Part shown: positions 1 through 9,032 of the stretch, one piece after another
Position numbering within the stretch: the first letter of the stretch is position 1
Layout of the letters: every line of letters starts with the position of its first letter
Origin: Enterobacter quasihormaechei
Lineage (GTDB): Bacteria; Pseudomonadota; Gammaproteobacteria; Enterobacterales; Enterobacteriaceae
Direction: 5' to 3'
Length of the DNA: 64,000 bases
Assembly (NCBI RefSeq): GCF_004331385.1
Contig: NZ_SJON01000017.1
Span: 36,032 to 100,031 of the forward strand
Program-made: the position numbers and the translations under genes
The notes under the pieces: generated by a model
Told to the model about the DNA's origin: nothing
What the model saw: the letters and a program-made list of their open reading frames with translations, nothing else
Database searches by the model: none

Positions 1-118
1 TATCCCTAAAATCCTGATGATCGTGGGCGTCGGCGTGCTGCTCGGTCCGTGGATGATGAAAATCTTTATTGAATACACGCGCATGTTGTTCGCCAGCATT
101 CCTTACGCCATCGGCTAA
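1..118 (+). CDS. fliQ: Flagellar export apparatus protein FliQ, C-terminal end only
   Basis: The window opens inside this gene; codons are read from base 2 and 38 residues are visible before the TAA. The visible part is a hydrophobic helix with a PWM motif followed by an amphipathic tail ending in PYAIG, which matches the C-terminus of FliQ, a small two-helix membrane subunit of the flagellar type III export gate. Its stop overlaps the fliR start (TAATG), the usual fliQ-fliR coupling. The start lies outside the window. Confidence 0.9.
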   Translation, partial: IPKILMIVGVGVLLGPWMMKIFIEYTRMLFASIPYAIG

Positions 119-897
119 TGATTTTTAATCTTCCCCTTGAACAGCTTTACGCCCTGATAAGCCATTACTTTTTGGTGATGGTGCGCATCTCGGCGCTACT
201 GCACGTTGCGCCAGTCTTTAGCGAGAAAGCGATCAGCGCCCGCCTGCGTGCGGCGTTGGCCTTAACCCTCGCGCTGCTGCTGGGCGGACTGGTTCCTGAC
301 GCCGACATAGGACTTTACTCCTGGGCGGGCGTCTGGACGATGGCTAAGCAGGTGCTCATCGGCGCCGCGATGGGGCTGACGATGCAGCTGCTGTTTGCCG
401 CCGTTCGCCTGGCGGGCGAGATCATTGGGATGCAGATGGGACTCTCGTTTGCCACCTTCTTCGACCCGGGCAGCGGTAACAGCCCGGTGATCGCTCGCCT
501 GCTAAACATGCTGGCGATGCTGCTCTTTTTGGTGTTTAACGGCCATCTGTGGTTGCTTTCGCTGCTTGCTGAGACCTTCGAGGCTCTCCCCATCGACGCT
601 GAACCGCTGCATGCTGGCGGGATGTTTTACCTCGTTAATCATGCCGGACTCATCTTCAGTCAGGGGCTGATCCTGGGCCTCCCGGTGATAGCCCTGCTGC
701 TGAGCATAAACATGGTGCTTGCGCTGCTAAACCGCCTTACCCCGCAGCTCTCGATCTTTGTAGTAGGATTCCCGCTCACGCTGACCTTCGGCATGCTGGC
801 CCTGTTGCTTATCGACGAAACGCTGGCTCCATTCTTTGAACGTCTTATGAGCCACGGCTTCGGGATCCTGAGCGGGCTAATACAAGCGCTGGTTTGA
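118..897 (+). CDS. fliR: Flagellar export gate protein FliR
   Basis: This 259-residue polytopic inner-membrane protein is the usual length for FliR, which forms the core of the export gate with FliP and FliQ. About six hydrophobic segments are visible, and the central part (near residues 97-125) carries the family's GEIIGMQMG and FFDPGSG-like motifs. The ATG overlaps the fliQ stop by one base, so the two are translationally coupled. It is the last gene of the export operon entering from the left; the next gene is convergent and begins only 4 bases after the fliR stop. Confidence 0.95.
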   Translation: MIFNLPLEQLYALISHYFLVMVRISALLHVAPVFSEKAISARLRAALALTLALLLGGLVPDADIGLYSWAGVWTMAKQVLIGAAMGLTMQLLFAAVRLAGEIIGMQMGLSFATFFDPGSGNSPVIARLLNMLAMLLFLVFNGHLWLLSLLAETFEALPIDAEPLHAGGMFYLVNHAGLIFSQGLILGLPVIALLLSINMVLALLNRLTPQLSIFVVGFPLTLTFGMLALLLIDETLAPFFERLMSHGFGILSGLIQALV

Positions 898-901
898 GGG
901 C

Positions 902-1423
902 TTAATTCGTGCAGGCGATCCTGACTACCGTCTCCGTACCCGATGCCAGAATGCTGTTTTCCAGCAAATAGAGGGAACTGGTGGAGGTATCGCCGCTCTT
1001 AAGCTGCGGAAAAATGTAATCCGTTACCTCTTTTTCGTTGCTTTGATCGCCCAGCCGACGGGCGTGGCTAAGCACCGTCAGATGCAGCAGGTTGCCGGAG
1101 TAGGACATGGTATAACTCACGCTGCGCTGTACGGGTGAACTTTGCCCTACACGTTTCCCGTTCTGAAAATGGCGGATATTACCGATATAGGTCGTGTGTC
1201 CCTCATGAAGTCCATCGCGGTATGAGCGATAAATTCCTCGCGCCAGCGTCACGTTGTTTTCGTCCTTGATAGTATAAAAGGAGGCTGGGGCAAAGCACGT
1301 CTGTCGCAGCGGCGACGTGGCGATCGTGTACCCGATTGTTAACGCTAAACCTGTCATCAGGCCGCCAGCGAAGAGGACCTGCGGGCGTTTAATAAAGATG
1401 AAAATAGAACGATTCACAGTCAT
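902..1423 (-). CDS. FidL-like putative membrane protein
   Basis: The 173-residue product has a short basic N-terminus, one membrane segment at about residues 18-40, then a soluble domain of about 130 residues that probably faces the periplasm. A small single-span protein directly following and overlapping a ToxR/CadC-type regulator is the arrangement of Salmonella MarT-FidL, and the soluble domain is consistent with the FidL-like family. The start was set at the ATG with an AGGAG seven bases upstream; an in-frame ATG 11 codons earlier has no such site. It overlaps the end of the regulator gene by 35 bases. Its function is not established; a sensory or accessory role for the regulator is an inference. 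Confidence 0.7.
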   Translation of the reverse strand: MTVNRSIFIFIKRPQVLFAGGLMTGLALTIGYTIATSPLRQTCFAPASFYTIKDENNVTLARGIYRSYRDGLHEGHTTYIGNIRHFQNGKRVGQSSPVQRSVSYTMSYSGNLLHLTVLSHARRLGDQSNEKEVTDYIFPQLKSGDTSTSSLYLLENSILASGTETVVRIACTN

Positions 1424-2207
1424 TCTTTTGCTCCTGAATGGGTTTTTGACAGGCAATAACGGCCTGATATTTATCTATCTTTCCCGTGCCGGTAGTGATG
1501 TATAAAATTTTACCTGGTCTGTAATGGACGCGTCTTTCCAGTACATATTCGGTATAGGTGTGCAGCGTTGCCTGAATAAGTTCTGTTTGGCTTATTCGGT
1601 TTTTTTGCACCATCACGATATGTCCGGGGGGGATCCCTTCTCCCTGCCAGAGGATAAACTCGATGCTCTGTGGGCTGGGGACAAACGCATTTTTGACGGA
1701 TATGGCAGTAAGAATACCGATCAGCATGCCGCAGACCGCGAACGCAGCGCTTCGCAAAAACCTTTTTCGACGCGGTGCTGGCGTAGCGGAGGGGGGAGGA
1801 GGCGTAGCCTCCACCGGCATTTCAGGCGGCTGCGGTGTGGGGGCGATCTCAACGCTGTCAGCCGAGGGTTCCGGCGGGCTCTCTTCACGAATAATCAGGC
1901 GATAACCGCTTCGCGTTACGGCAACCAGCGCAATAGCATCCTGCATCTCTAGCGAGGCCAGCGCGCGTCGAAGCTTGTTCACCATAACGCGCACGCTATT
2001 GTCCGTGACCTCAACGCCAGCGCTACGCCAGCCGATATCCATTAACTGTTCCTGAGACAAAATTTGTCCCTGCGCTTCCACCAGGGCGGCAAGGCAGAGG
2101 CAGGCGCTGGCGGGCAGCGTCACGCACTCGCCGTCGCGCGTTCGTGTTAGTAACCTCGTGTGCAAATCCAACGTCACTAACGATCCAATCGCAATGTAAT
2201 TGACCAT
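1389..2207 (-). CDS. MarT/CadC-like membrane-bound winged-helix transcriptional regulator
   Basis: The 272-residue protein has an OmpR/PhoB-type winged helix at about residues 10-105, with the wing ending in a SGYRLI motif. A proline-rich linker follows at about 109-147, then one membrane segment at about 151-173 and a short periplasmic tail. This is the ToxR/CadC/MarT layout, in which a cytoplasmic DNA-binding domain is tethered to the inner membrane. It is co-transcribed with the FidL-like gene. Its place between fliR and flagellin suggests that it tunes this flagellar locus or a surface function, but no target site can be shown from sequence alone. The exact family member is uncertain. Confidence 0.75.
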   Translation of the reverse strand: MVNYIAIGSLVTLDLHTRLLTRTRDGECVTLPASACLCLAALVEAQGQILSQEQLMDIGWRSAGVEVTDNSVRVMVNKLRRALASLEMQDAIALVAVTRSGYRLIIREESPPEPSADSVEIAPTPQPPEMPVEATPPPPSATPAPRRKRFLRSAAFAVCGMLIGILTAISVKNAFVPSPQSIEFILWQGEGIPPGHIVMVQKNRISQTELIQATLHTYTEYVLERRVHYRPGKILYITTGTGKIDKYQAVIACQKPIQEQKNDCESFYFHLY

Positions 2208-3004
2208 AATATCTTGATACTTCGTAATGAAAGATAAGGTGAATTGAATGGGTGTTTATGTTAATTGGGTAAAGTCTTTTCGTTAACAATGCGCAACAAT
2301 TTCGGGCTACCTAAGGCTTATATCGCAACTATTCGCGGATCGCTAAAGGTAAATTTCAACGGTATTAACGTTATTAATGCCGATGTTAATAATTGCCAGG
2401 CCTCGGTTGGCATATTTGTGTGATAAATAAAGTTAATGTCCTCCCATTTTGATGCGCATGCGGTGATTCCTCTCGCTGAACCTGGCGGCCCGATAGCAGT
2501 GGGGTGACGCTTATATTCATATTTTTCTGAGGCTTAGTACGTGAAGGGCATTGACTGACGGGCATTTGCTGACTGCTCAAGTTAGTTAAGCTAAATGCTT
2601 AAAAATGTATTAGTCACAGGAGGGAGTTTCTCCCTTTGCACGCTGTGCAGCGAAAACGATTTTAACATTAAATATCGGCAGTCGCTATAAATGAGTTGGT
2701 TAATTTTATCTCACTGGTCATATCATTTAAAAAATGTTGAGGTGAGCGGTTTACCGGAGGGGGCGTTCATAATAAATGAACGAGACGCGTTCGTTCTTTC
2801 ATTTCGTATTCAATGGTGCTTTTTGCACGCTATTTATGGTCGGTTATCGTTTGTCTCGAAATAGGGTGAGAGCATGTTTATATTGTTTTGTTAGGCTTTT
2901 TTCGCCCACGCATTTTGTAATACTTTTTATTATTTATGCCTTGCCTGACAGACCGTCAGGGCAGGATGTGAACGATTCAGGAGAAGAAGCGGCGGGGGGC
3001 AAAA
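2208..3004. other. Long AT-rich intergenic region without a convincing gene
   Basis: About 800 bases separate the MarT-like gene from the flagellin terminator. The stretch is clearly AT-richer than its neighbours, and no open frame in it shows a protein-like composition with a ribosome site. A short hairpin (AGGGAG-TTT-CTCCCT) lies at about 2623-2637. The part next to 2207 must hold the promoter of the regulator gene. The rest may be regulatory DNA for the divergent regulator or an erosion scar. Confidence 0.6.
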
Positions 3005-3032
3005 CGAAAAAAGCCCTCCGACAGGGAGGGCT
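3005..3032 (-). terminator. Rho-independent terminator of the flagellin gene
   Basis: A GC-rich 8-bp perfect stem (3012-3019 with 3025-3032) is followed on the minus strand by a run of T. It lies just past the flagellin stop, as expected for a very strongly transcribed gene. Confidence 0.9.
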
Positions 3033-3074
3033 AACGCGCAATGGATACGCGTAAAAAGTTGAGGCTTTTCGGGA

Positions 3075-4559
3075 TTAACGCAGCAGGCTCAGAACGTTCT
3101 GAGGTACCTGGTTAGCCTGGCTCAGAACGGATACGCCAGCCTGTTGCAGGATGTTAGAACGGCTCATTGCGGACACTTCCACGGAGAAGTCAGCGTCCTG
3201 GATACGAGAGCGTGCTTCGGTGGTGTTAATCACAGTGGTGTTCAGGTTCGCGATAATAGAGCTGAAACGGTTCTGAATCGCACCCAGGTCAGCCTGGAAG
3301 TTGGTTACTTCGGTCAGGGCTGCGTCCAGGTTGCCCAGCAGGTCGTCGGCTGCGGCAGCGTTAGCGGCGGTGTTGATGAACGCTGAGTCCGCTGCGCCTG
3401 CATCCGCGACGGTTGGTGCAGTTGCGTTATCTGCGAAGGTCAGCTCTTTCACCACGGTGTTACCGCTTGCGTCGGTGCTCTGCGCGAAGTATTTGGTGTT
3501 TGCACCGTCTTTCACGGAGAACATCTGCATGTTGCTGTCAGCAGCGTCAGCGCCGAAGGCTGCGTTGGAGATCTCGTCCAGCTTAGCCTGATCCAGCTTC
3601 ACTTCAGAACCATCCTGAGCTTTGAAGGTCGCGCCTTCTTTCAGCTTGGTGGCATCGCTCAGCGTTGATGGGCCGTTCAACAGGATATCGGCATCCAGCG
3701 CGCTGACTTCCGTTGCAGCACTCGCTGGTACAGCACCGTCAATGATCGCATTGCCAGCACCATCATCCTTGAAGGTGATAGCAGAGGTGTCCAGTTTAAA
3801 CATTTTGTCGGCAGTTTTATCGTAAGCGAAAGCTTCACCATCAGCTACGTACAGGTCGACGTCGCCTGCTGCTGCGCCCACTGCCGTTTCAATTGCGGTG
3901 ATATCAGCCGCGTCAACTTTCCAGTTACCGGCGCTAGTGCTGATACCCGTATCGTCGCCCGCTGCTTTCGCAGTAGCTGCCTTGGTGTACTCGCTGGTAG
4001 CGCCCGCAGAGCCGGCAATTTTATCGAATGCCGCAGTGAAGCCGTCCAGACCCAGAGAGTCGATGTCCAGTTTCTTCAGATCGATGTCGATGGTCTGGCC
4101 ATCTTTGTCGCCAATCTGGATGGTCAGTTTATCTTTGGAACCATCGAGAACGTTAACGCCGTTGAAGTTGGTGGTTTCAGAAATACGTTTGATCTCGTCC
4201 AGACGTGCAGAGATCTCTTTTTTGATGGAGTCACGGTCGTCAGAAGAGTTGGTGCCGTTTTTTGCCTGAACGGTCAGTTCACGGATACGCTGCAAGTTCT
4301 CGGTTACTTCTTCCAGCGCGCCCTCGGTGGTCTGCGCCAGGGAGATACCATCGTTGGCGTTACGTGCTGCCTGGGTCAGGCCGCGGATAGAAGAGGTGAA
4401 GCGGTTAGAGATCGCCATACCTGCTGCATCGTCTTTCGCACTGTTAATACGCAGACCGGAAGAGAGACGCTGAATTGCAGTACCCAGAGAAGTCTGAGAT
4501 TTGTTCAGGTTGTTCTGAGCCATCAAGCTCAATGCGTTAGTATTAATGACCTGGGCCAT
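3075..4559 (-). CDS. fliC: Flagellin, the filament subunit
   Basis: This 494-residue protein has the conserved flagellin ends. The N-terminal D0/D1 region (about residues 1-140) begins [18 protein letters not shown] and contains the [16 protein letters not shown] motif. The C-terminal D1/D0 region ends in [17 protein letters not shown]. The middle (about 180-400) is alanine- and aspartate-rich and forms the variable, surface-exposed D2/D3 part. FliC is exported through the flagellar type III system and polymerises under the FliD cap. It is transcribed away from fliD, as in primary enterobacterial flagellar loci, with a candidate sigma28 promoter upstream and a strong terminator downstream. 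Confidence 0.97.
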   Translation of the reverse strand: MAQVINTNALSLMAQNNLNKSQTSLGTAIQRLSSGLRINSAKDDAAGMAISNRFTSSIRGLTQAARNANDGISLAQTTEGALEEVTENLQRIRELTVQAKNGTNSSDDRDSIKKEISARLDEIKRISETTNFNGVNVLDGSKDKLTIQIGDKDGQTIDIDLKKLDIDSLGLDGFTAAFDKIAGSAGATSEYTKAATAKAAGDDTGISTSAGNWKVDAADITAIETAVGAAAGDVDLYVADGEAFAYDKTADKMFKLDTSAITFKDDGAGNAIIDGAVPASAATEVSALDADILLNGPSTLSDATKLKEGATFKAQDGSEVKLDQAKLDEISNAAFGADAADSNMQMFSVKDGANTKYFAQSTDASGNTVVKELTFADNATAPTVADAGAADSAFINTAANAAAADDLLGNLDAALTEVTNFQADLGAIQNRFSSIIANLNTTVINTTEARSRIQDADFSVEVSAMSRSNILQQAGVSVLSQANQVPQNVLSLLR

Positions 4560-4633
4560 ATCAATATCCTTTTAAATAAAGTAACGACGGCATTCGCCAG
4601 TTAAATATGCGATGTCTGTTGCGCATACTGAAT

Positions 4634-4660
4634 TAATCGGATGAAAAGGAAATGACTAAA
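4634..4660 (-). promoter_or_regulatory. Candidate sigma28 (FliA) promoter of flagellin
   Basis: Read on the minus strand, a TTTAGTCA box is separated by 11 bases from TCCGATTA, compared with the consensus TAAAGTTT-N11-GCCGATAA. The -10 matches at six of eight positions and the -35 at about four. The distance to the fliC start (about 75 bases) is normal for a flagellin leader. Confidence 0.5.
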
Positions 4661-4802
4661 TTATTTTTTCATAATTTTTTATATTCCTGGAAAAGCGTAC
4701 ATAAGTGATGGCAATTATCCCGATTGCCACAGCCAATAGCCTGATAAGCGTATAAGAGTGTATTAACGTGGTGGTTTCGTTGTCGCCTGCACTGTAAAAA
4801 AT

Positions 4803-4829
4803 TAAACTTTATGGCCGAAACCCCGATGT
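4803..4829 (+). promoter_or_regulatory. Candidate sigma28 (FliA) promoter of fliDST
   Basis: TAAACTTT, an 11-base spacer and CCCGATGT closely follow the sigma28 consensus. The box lies about 40 bases before the fliD ATG. This places fliD-fliS-fliT in the late, FliA-dependent class. Confidence 0.65.
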
Positions 4830-4869
4830 TATCGCTATATCTATCTTCACTGTAACAGGAATACAAATC

Positions 4870-6372
4870 ATGGCTTCGTTCTCTATGTCAGGCCTCGGCG
4901 GCTCCGGGTTAGATATTGAAAGTATGATTTCGCAGCTCCAGGTAGCTGAGAATAAAAAATTAAATCCCTATTTGCAGAAGCAGAGTAATTATGAAGGACA
5001 AACTTCCTCCTGGGGTAAAATCTCCAGCAGTCTGGATGCGGTGAAAACGGCGCTGAAAAAACTGGAGGATGAAGGGTTCAACGGGGTCAGCATTGGCACC
5101 AACAAGGCATTTAACGCAACGGCAGGTAAGGGAGCGATCCCGAATAGCTACTCAGTCCAGGTTGAGCAGTTAGCAAAAGCCAATAAAGTGGGGACGGCAC
5201 CGCAAAAAGCGAACGACACCCAGCTGGGCGACGGTGCCGGTCCGCGTACGGTGACCATCACCGCAGGCAAAGGCAAGCCGATGGAGGTGGAACTGAAAGA
5301 TGATGAGACCTCTCTGGTACAGATTGCTAAAAAAATTAATGCTAAAAATGGCGATGTTACCGCGACGGTAATGCCTGCCGAAGATGGCAAATATCAGCTG
5401 GTTGTGACGTCAAAAAAGACCGGCGAAGATGGCGAAATTAGCATCAGCGTAAGCGGCGACAGTAAGCTGGCGAAAGTGCTGGATTACGATCCGGCAGTCA
5501 CGCCGGGTGCGGATAATGCCCGGGAGATTACGCCGGCGCAGAATGCCATTGTCTACATTGATGGTACGAAGATTGAACGCAGCTCCAATACCATTTCTGA
5601 CGCCATTGACGGGATCACCCTCGATCTGCGCGAGGTCTCAGAGAAAGATCCTGACGACGCATCAAAACTGAAATCAGAAACACTGTCGATCACCGCCGAT
5701 ACCTCTAAGGTTAAAAGCCTGATTGAAGAGTTTGTGAATGCCTATAACGCCTATCTTAGCGCGGCATCCAGCGCCAGTGCCTACAACGAACCGGAGAAGA
5801 CGACCGGCGATGAACTGCCGCAGGCCAACGCGTCAAACGGCGCGCTTTTCGGTGACGGTACTCTGCGCCGTTTGACCAGCCAGATGAAGTCCGCTGTCGC
5901 CGGGAGCTATGGCGATGCCGACGATCTGTATAAATCGCTGGGTGCGCTCGGTATCAAGGTGAATTTCAACGAAAGCAAACCCGGCGAAGAGCGTACCGGT
6001 ACCCTGGGCATACTCTCTATCGACAATAAAAAGCTCGATGAAGCGCTGAAGAAAAATCCAAAGGAGGTGGAAGCCCTGTTTTTAGGCACCGGCTCAACGG
6101 GCGGGATTAAGGATCGCATGGAGGAGGTGTTCACCACCTATCTGGGCGACAACGATTCGATCCCGAAGGTAGAAGGGGCTATCGCAACCGCCCTCAAAGG
6201 GGTAAAGGAACAAAATACCCGCGTTGAAAAACAGATTGCCCGCATGCAGGAACGCATTCAGGACAGCCTTGACCGCAGCCGTAAGGAATTCCAGCGTCTC
6301 GACCAGGCCCTGACGCAAATGAACAGTACGAGCCAGCAGCTTCAGTCCGCGCTGCTTGGGATCATGGGATAA
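4870..6372 (+). CDS. fliD: Filament cap and hook-associated protein 2, FliD
   Basis: The 500-residue protein has the FliD N-terminal domain, beginning MASFSMSGLGGSGLDIESMI, an Ig-like middle part with the flagellin hook IN motif, and a C-terminal coiled coil (about 430-500) typical of the cap. FliD forms the pentameric cap at the filament tip under which flagellin folds. It heads the operon fliD-fliS-fliT and runs opposite to fliC. Length and ends agree with the family. Confidence 0.96.
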   Translation: MASFSMSGLGGSGLDIESMISQLQVAENKKLNPYLQKQSNYEGQTSSWGKISSSLDAVKTALKKLEDEGFNGVSIGTNKAFNATAGKGAIPNSYSVQVEQLAKANKVGTAPQKANDTQLGDGAGPRTVTITAGKGKPMEVELKDDETSLVQIAKKINAKNGDVTATVMPAEDGKYQLVVTSKKTGEDGEISISVSGDSKLAKVLDYDPAVTPGADNAREITPAQNAIVYIDGTKIERSSNTISDAIDGITLDLREVSEKDPDDASKLKSETLSITADTSKVKSLIEEFVNAYNAYLSAASSASAYNEPEKTTGDELPQANASNGALFGDGTLRRLTSQMKSAVAGSYGDADDLYKSLGALGIKVNFNESKPGEERTGTLGILSIDNKKLDEALKKNPKEVEALFLGTGSTGGIKDRMEEVFTTYLGDNDSIPKVEGAIATALKGVKEQNTRVEKQIARMQERIQDSLDRSRKEFQRLDQALTQMNSTSQQLQSALLGIMG

Positions 6373-6417
6373 ACTTTAACGCATCCGGGCAGGTCAACTG
6401 CCCGGCAGGAACCGAAG

Positions 6418-6825
6418 ATGTACACCAAAACGGGCAACAGCGCCTACTCCTCCGTCTCTCTGGACAGCCAGATTGCTGGCGCCACCCCGCACCAGCTCAT
6501 CGTATTGCTCTACGACGGAGCAATTAATGCCATGCGTCGCGCCGAGATTTACTTCCAGTCCGGAAATATCGCTCGCCGGGGTGAGATGATCTCCCGGGCA
6601 ATCAACATTATTGATAACGGCCTGCGCGCCGGGCTTAACCATGAGGTAGGGGGACAGATTGCCGCCGATCTGGAGCGTCTGTACGAGTATATTTCGCGCT
6701 CTTTGCTGGAGGCGAACCTTAATAAGTCCGGGGAAATGCTTCCGCACCTTATCTCGCTGATGGTGGATATGGCCGAGACGTGGAAAGCCATCGACCCGCA
6801 GGCGCGTCAGGTGAAGCATGGCTGA
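6418..6825 (+). CDS. fliS: Flagellin export chaperone FliS
   Basis: The protein has 135 residues, the usual length for FliS, a four-helix cytosolic chaperone that binds the C-terminal D0 of flagellin and prevents early polymerisation. The family motifs TPHQLIVLLYDGAI (about residues 23-36) and the later NIIDNGLRAGL segment are present. The gene overlaps fliT by 8 bases and follows fliD closely. Confidence 0.96.
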   Translation: MYTKTGNSAYSSVSLDSQIAGATPHQLIVLLYDGAINAMRRAEIYFQSGNIARRGEMISRAINIIDNGLRAGLNHEVGGQIAADLERLYEYISRSLLEANLNKSGEMLPHLISLMVDMAETWKAIDPQARQVKHG

Positions 6826-7126
6826 TACACTCACGCGGCAAATCGCCCTGATGTTGCAGAGTAACGAACGTCTGCAACGATTAGCAGACGAGGAGGCGTG
6901 GGAGTGCTTTACCGAAGAGGTTGCAGCCTACGCGCGGGGTATGCAGGCGCTCTGTGAGTTCGATCTCTCGCCGCTTGCCGAAGACGCCCGCGCACAGCTT
7001 GCGCAGCTTCTTGCCCAGGATGAACGTTTGCGCCAGCGGATGTCTGTCCGGCGAGGCCATCTCAGCGAGAACATTTCGGCTTTACTTAAATCAAACGCGT
7101 CCGCTCAGGCATACCACACTGTCTGA
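6818..7126 (+). CDS. fliT: Flagellar export chaperone FliT
   Basis: This is a small 102-residue, largely helical protein directly after and overlapping fliS. FliT is the chaperone of FliD and, in Salmonella, also an anti-FlhDC factor. Sequence conservation in this family is low, so the call rests on size, predicted helices and the invariant fliD-fliS-fliT order. If the anti-FlhDC activity is kept here, its partner would be the FlhDC encoded at 21.8-22.7 kb. Confidence 0.85.
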   Translation: MADTLTRQIALMLQSNERLQRLADEEAWECFTEEVAAYARGMQALCEFDLSPLAEDARAQLAQLLAQDERLRQRMSVRRGHLSENISALLKSNASAQAYHTV

Positions 7127-7140
7127 CGCTCCTGCCCCTG

Positions 7141-7163
7141 GAGGCGGGAGCATGTCCCGCCTC
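7141..7163 (+). terminator. Hairpin after fliT
   Basis: A perfect 9-bp GC-rich stem with a 5-base loop lies 14 bases after the fliT stop. It has no T-run, so it may be a weak terminator or an mRNA 3'-end stabiliser for fliDST. Confidence 0.45.
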
Positions 7164-7192
7164 AATCCCTCTGCAACATGACATTAGCGCGC

Positions 7193-7218
7193 AAAAAAAA
7201 GCTCGCCATGGGCGAGCT
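7193..7218 (-). terminator. Terminator after flgN
   Basis: An 8-bp perfect stem (7200-7207 with 7211-7218) is followed on the minus strand by eight T. It closes the flgA-flgM-flgN transcripts. Confidence 0.85.
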
Positions 7219-7243
7219 CGATTACGAGTAAGCAAGACGCGAA

Positions 7244-7687
7244 TCAGATACTGATATTGTATTTACGACCCGCGGGAGCCTGGCTGGATTCACCGGCGGG
7301 GCCGTAGAGCGTGTTGGCGTGACCCACGCGGTCTACCACCTTCTGCATATATTGATTCTTCTTCATATGGTTTTGCAGAAGCGTTTCGACCTGCGCGTTC
7401 AGCGTTTTGGTGCTTTGCACCCGTTCTCTTATCAGCTTCCAGCTGGTGAACAGCCTGCTGTGATGGTGATAGGGCGCCTGAAGGGCGGAAAGCTGTTCCT
7501 GCTGGAGACGCATTTCATCGTAGTACTGAATTGACGAAAGCAATTGGCTTTTATTATCCGATAATACCTGTAGCGAAACGGGATTGATTTGTGCGCGGCT
7601 GAGCTGATTGACCTCTTCAATCATGATGGCTTCCAGCTCGTCCAGGGACGTTTTCATTTGCGTCAGTATCGGGTACAGCTTATCCAT
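7244..7687 (-). CDS. flgN: Flagellar export chaperone FlgN
   Basis: The 147-residue helical protein fits FlgN (about 138-140 residues in E. coli), the cytosolic chaperone for the hook-filament junction proteins FlgK and FlgL encoded at 16.3-18.8 kb. It is the last gene of the flgA-flgM-flgN cluster, 23 bases after flgM, and is followed by a terminator. The glutamine-rich middle and a basic C-terminal tail are typical of the family. Confidence 0.92.
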   Translation of the reverse strand: MDKLYPILTQMKTSLDELEAIMIEEVNQLSRAQINPVSLQVLSDNKSQLLSSIQYYDEMRLQQEQLSALQAPYHHHSRLFTSWKLIRERVQSTKTLNAQVETLLQNHMKKNQYMQKVVDRVGHANTLYGPAGESSQAPAGRKYNISI

Positions 7688-7710
7688 AATGTTAAAAAAT
7701 CCTGCCGTTA

Positions 7711-8001
7711 TTAATACTCAAAAATATGTCGCACCAGCGCCTGAGCAATTTTCTCTGGCTCGATAGTGAGCTCCCCGGAGTCCATTGCGGCACGGATTTT
7801 ATCCACGCGTGCATAATCCACGTCACGGCTGTCGTCGGTCTGAATTTTTTTTGTCAGCGCGCTCAGGGTCACTTCGGTTTTGTTTCCGCGCGCTTCGCCC
7901 GCCGCGACGGTATTTTCCTGCGCGGTGCCGCGTGTACGCAGTTCCTGTCCGCCGGCCAGATTGCCAATCGGTGCAGTGGGTTGGGTGCTTTCGATGCTCA
8001 T
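7711..8001 (-). CDS. flgM: Anti-sigma28 factor FlgM
   Basis: The 96-residue protein starts MSIESTQPTAPIG and ends with the FlgM C-terminal domain, including a TEVTLSALTKKIQ-like segment and YARVDKIRAAMDSGELTIEPEKIAQALV. This domain binds sigma28 and blocks late gene expression until FlgM is exported through the finished hook-basal body. The cognate target is presumably the FliA at 20.7-21.4 kb. A locus with its own FlgM and FliA can run its own checkpoint, or cross-talk with a second set elsewhere. Confidence 0.95.
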   Translation of the reverse strand: MSIESTQPTAPIGNLAGGQELRTRGTAQENTVAAGEARGNKTEVTLSALTKKIQTDDSRDVDYARVDKIRAAMDSGELTIEPEKIAQALVRHIFEY

Positions 8002-8046
8002 GTTTATCCTCGCCAGTCATCGTTATTGCTCTTGCCTATACACTAG

Positions 8047-8073
8047 ACTTCGGAAATACACGAAAAAACTAAA
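8047..8073 (-). promoter_or_regulatory. Possible sigma28 promoter of flgM
   Basis: On the minus strand, TTTAGTTT is separated by 11 bases from TCCGAAGT. The -35 matches at six of eight positions, the -10 at four of eight. It lies between flgA and flgM, where E. coli and Salmonella have a FliA-dependent flgM promoter. Confidence 0.4.
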
Positions 8074-8074
8074 A

Positions 8075-8773
8075 TTATTGTTCTGAAAAAATTGTCACGG
8101 CTCCGTCCCGACCCACTTTTCCCGTGACGTTACGTCCGCCCGTGGTTTTTACGCGCAGCGTATCGTCAACCGCAGCGTTGTTTAACGCTTTGCCCTGGCT
8201 GCGGATAAAGAAACCCGGTCCCGACATGACCAGCTCTACCGTCTGCCCGGCGCGAAGACGCCACTGCTGGCGCAGCTGGTTTTGCAGCACCGGTTTACCC
8301 GCCGCAAGGGGGCGTAAAAGGCGTTGGCCGACAATGTCCCTCGCCTCGAACATTAGCCCTACGGGCAAATCGTCCAGGCTACCGGTCATCGGCGTTATAT
8401 CGCCCTGCTGCATAATTTCCCCGCCCTTCAGACTATGGCTGGCGACCCAGAAGGTTCCCTGGGCGCTAATGCTAAACGGCAGATAGAACTTACGCATGCC
8501 GCAGCGTGCCACCGCGGTGCGTTTGCCGGTGAGACGGTTATCATGCCCGGCCATGCTCAGGTCAGGGTTTTCGCACACCGCTGATATCTGCCCGGGCGAG
8601 GCCAGCAGCGTAACGGTACGAACGATATTGCCCGGATTTTCCGTGAGCTTGACCAGCGCCTCCAGTTTCTGCACTAATCGCAGTTTTGCCGTTGTCGCGG
8701 ATGGCACGCTGGCGTACAGCGGGCTGGCGAAAAAAAGCGTTACCAGCGTTATGCGTAATAATGGAAGCTTCAT
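8075..8773 (-). CDS. flgA: Flagellar P-ring assembly chaperone FlgA
   Basis: The 232-residue precursor has a Sec signal peptide (about residues 1-21) and a SAF-type domain toward the C-terminus. FlgA is the periplasmic chaperone for polymerisation of FlgI into the P ring. It is divergent from flgB with about 260 bases between the two starts, the standard arrangement for two FlhDC-dependent class 2 operons. No FlhDC box could be assigned with confidence in that gap. Confidence 0.93.
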   Translation of the reverse strand: MKLPLLRITLVTLFFASPLYASVPSATTAKLRLVQKLEALVKLTENPGNIVRTVTLLASPGQISAVCENPDLSMAGHDNRLTGKRTAVARCGMRKFYLPFSISAQGTFWVASHSLKGGEIMQQGDITPMTGSLDDLPVGLMFEARDIVGQRLLRPLAAGKPVLQNQLRQQWRLRAGQTVELVMSGPGFFIRSQGKALNNAAVDDTLRVKTTGGRNVTGKVGRDGAVTIFSEQ

Positions 8774-9032
8774 CTTGTTGCCTTATTGTAAAACCAGTAA
8801 AGTAAACCGGTATGCTTATTCTGACTAAATTATATACGCGATAGAAACGCTTTTATTGCGTTAAATAATGACACTTCTGCTGCCGTTTTCATGAATCAGT
8901 TCCGCCTGTTTTAAATATCTATTTTAATTTCGCTAATAGCGCCTATTTCTGTCAGGTCTTTGCAGTGTGATATTTCATCAGCGCTGTCTACACTATCGCG
9001 GTTTATATAAAGCAAGGCAGGGACCAGAGTGC

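Noticed and set aside
2379..2386. GCCGATGT, a sigma28-like -10 box in the intergenic region
   Set aside because: The only TAAA-type -35 is 19 bases away instead of 11, and no gene follows in that direction within several hundred bases.
2776..3054. A 92-codon frame in the gap before flagellin
   Set aside because: It reads through the flagellin terminator hairpin and has no conserved features or convincing ribosome site.
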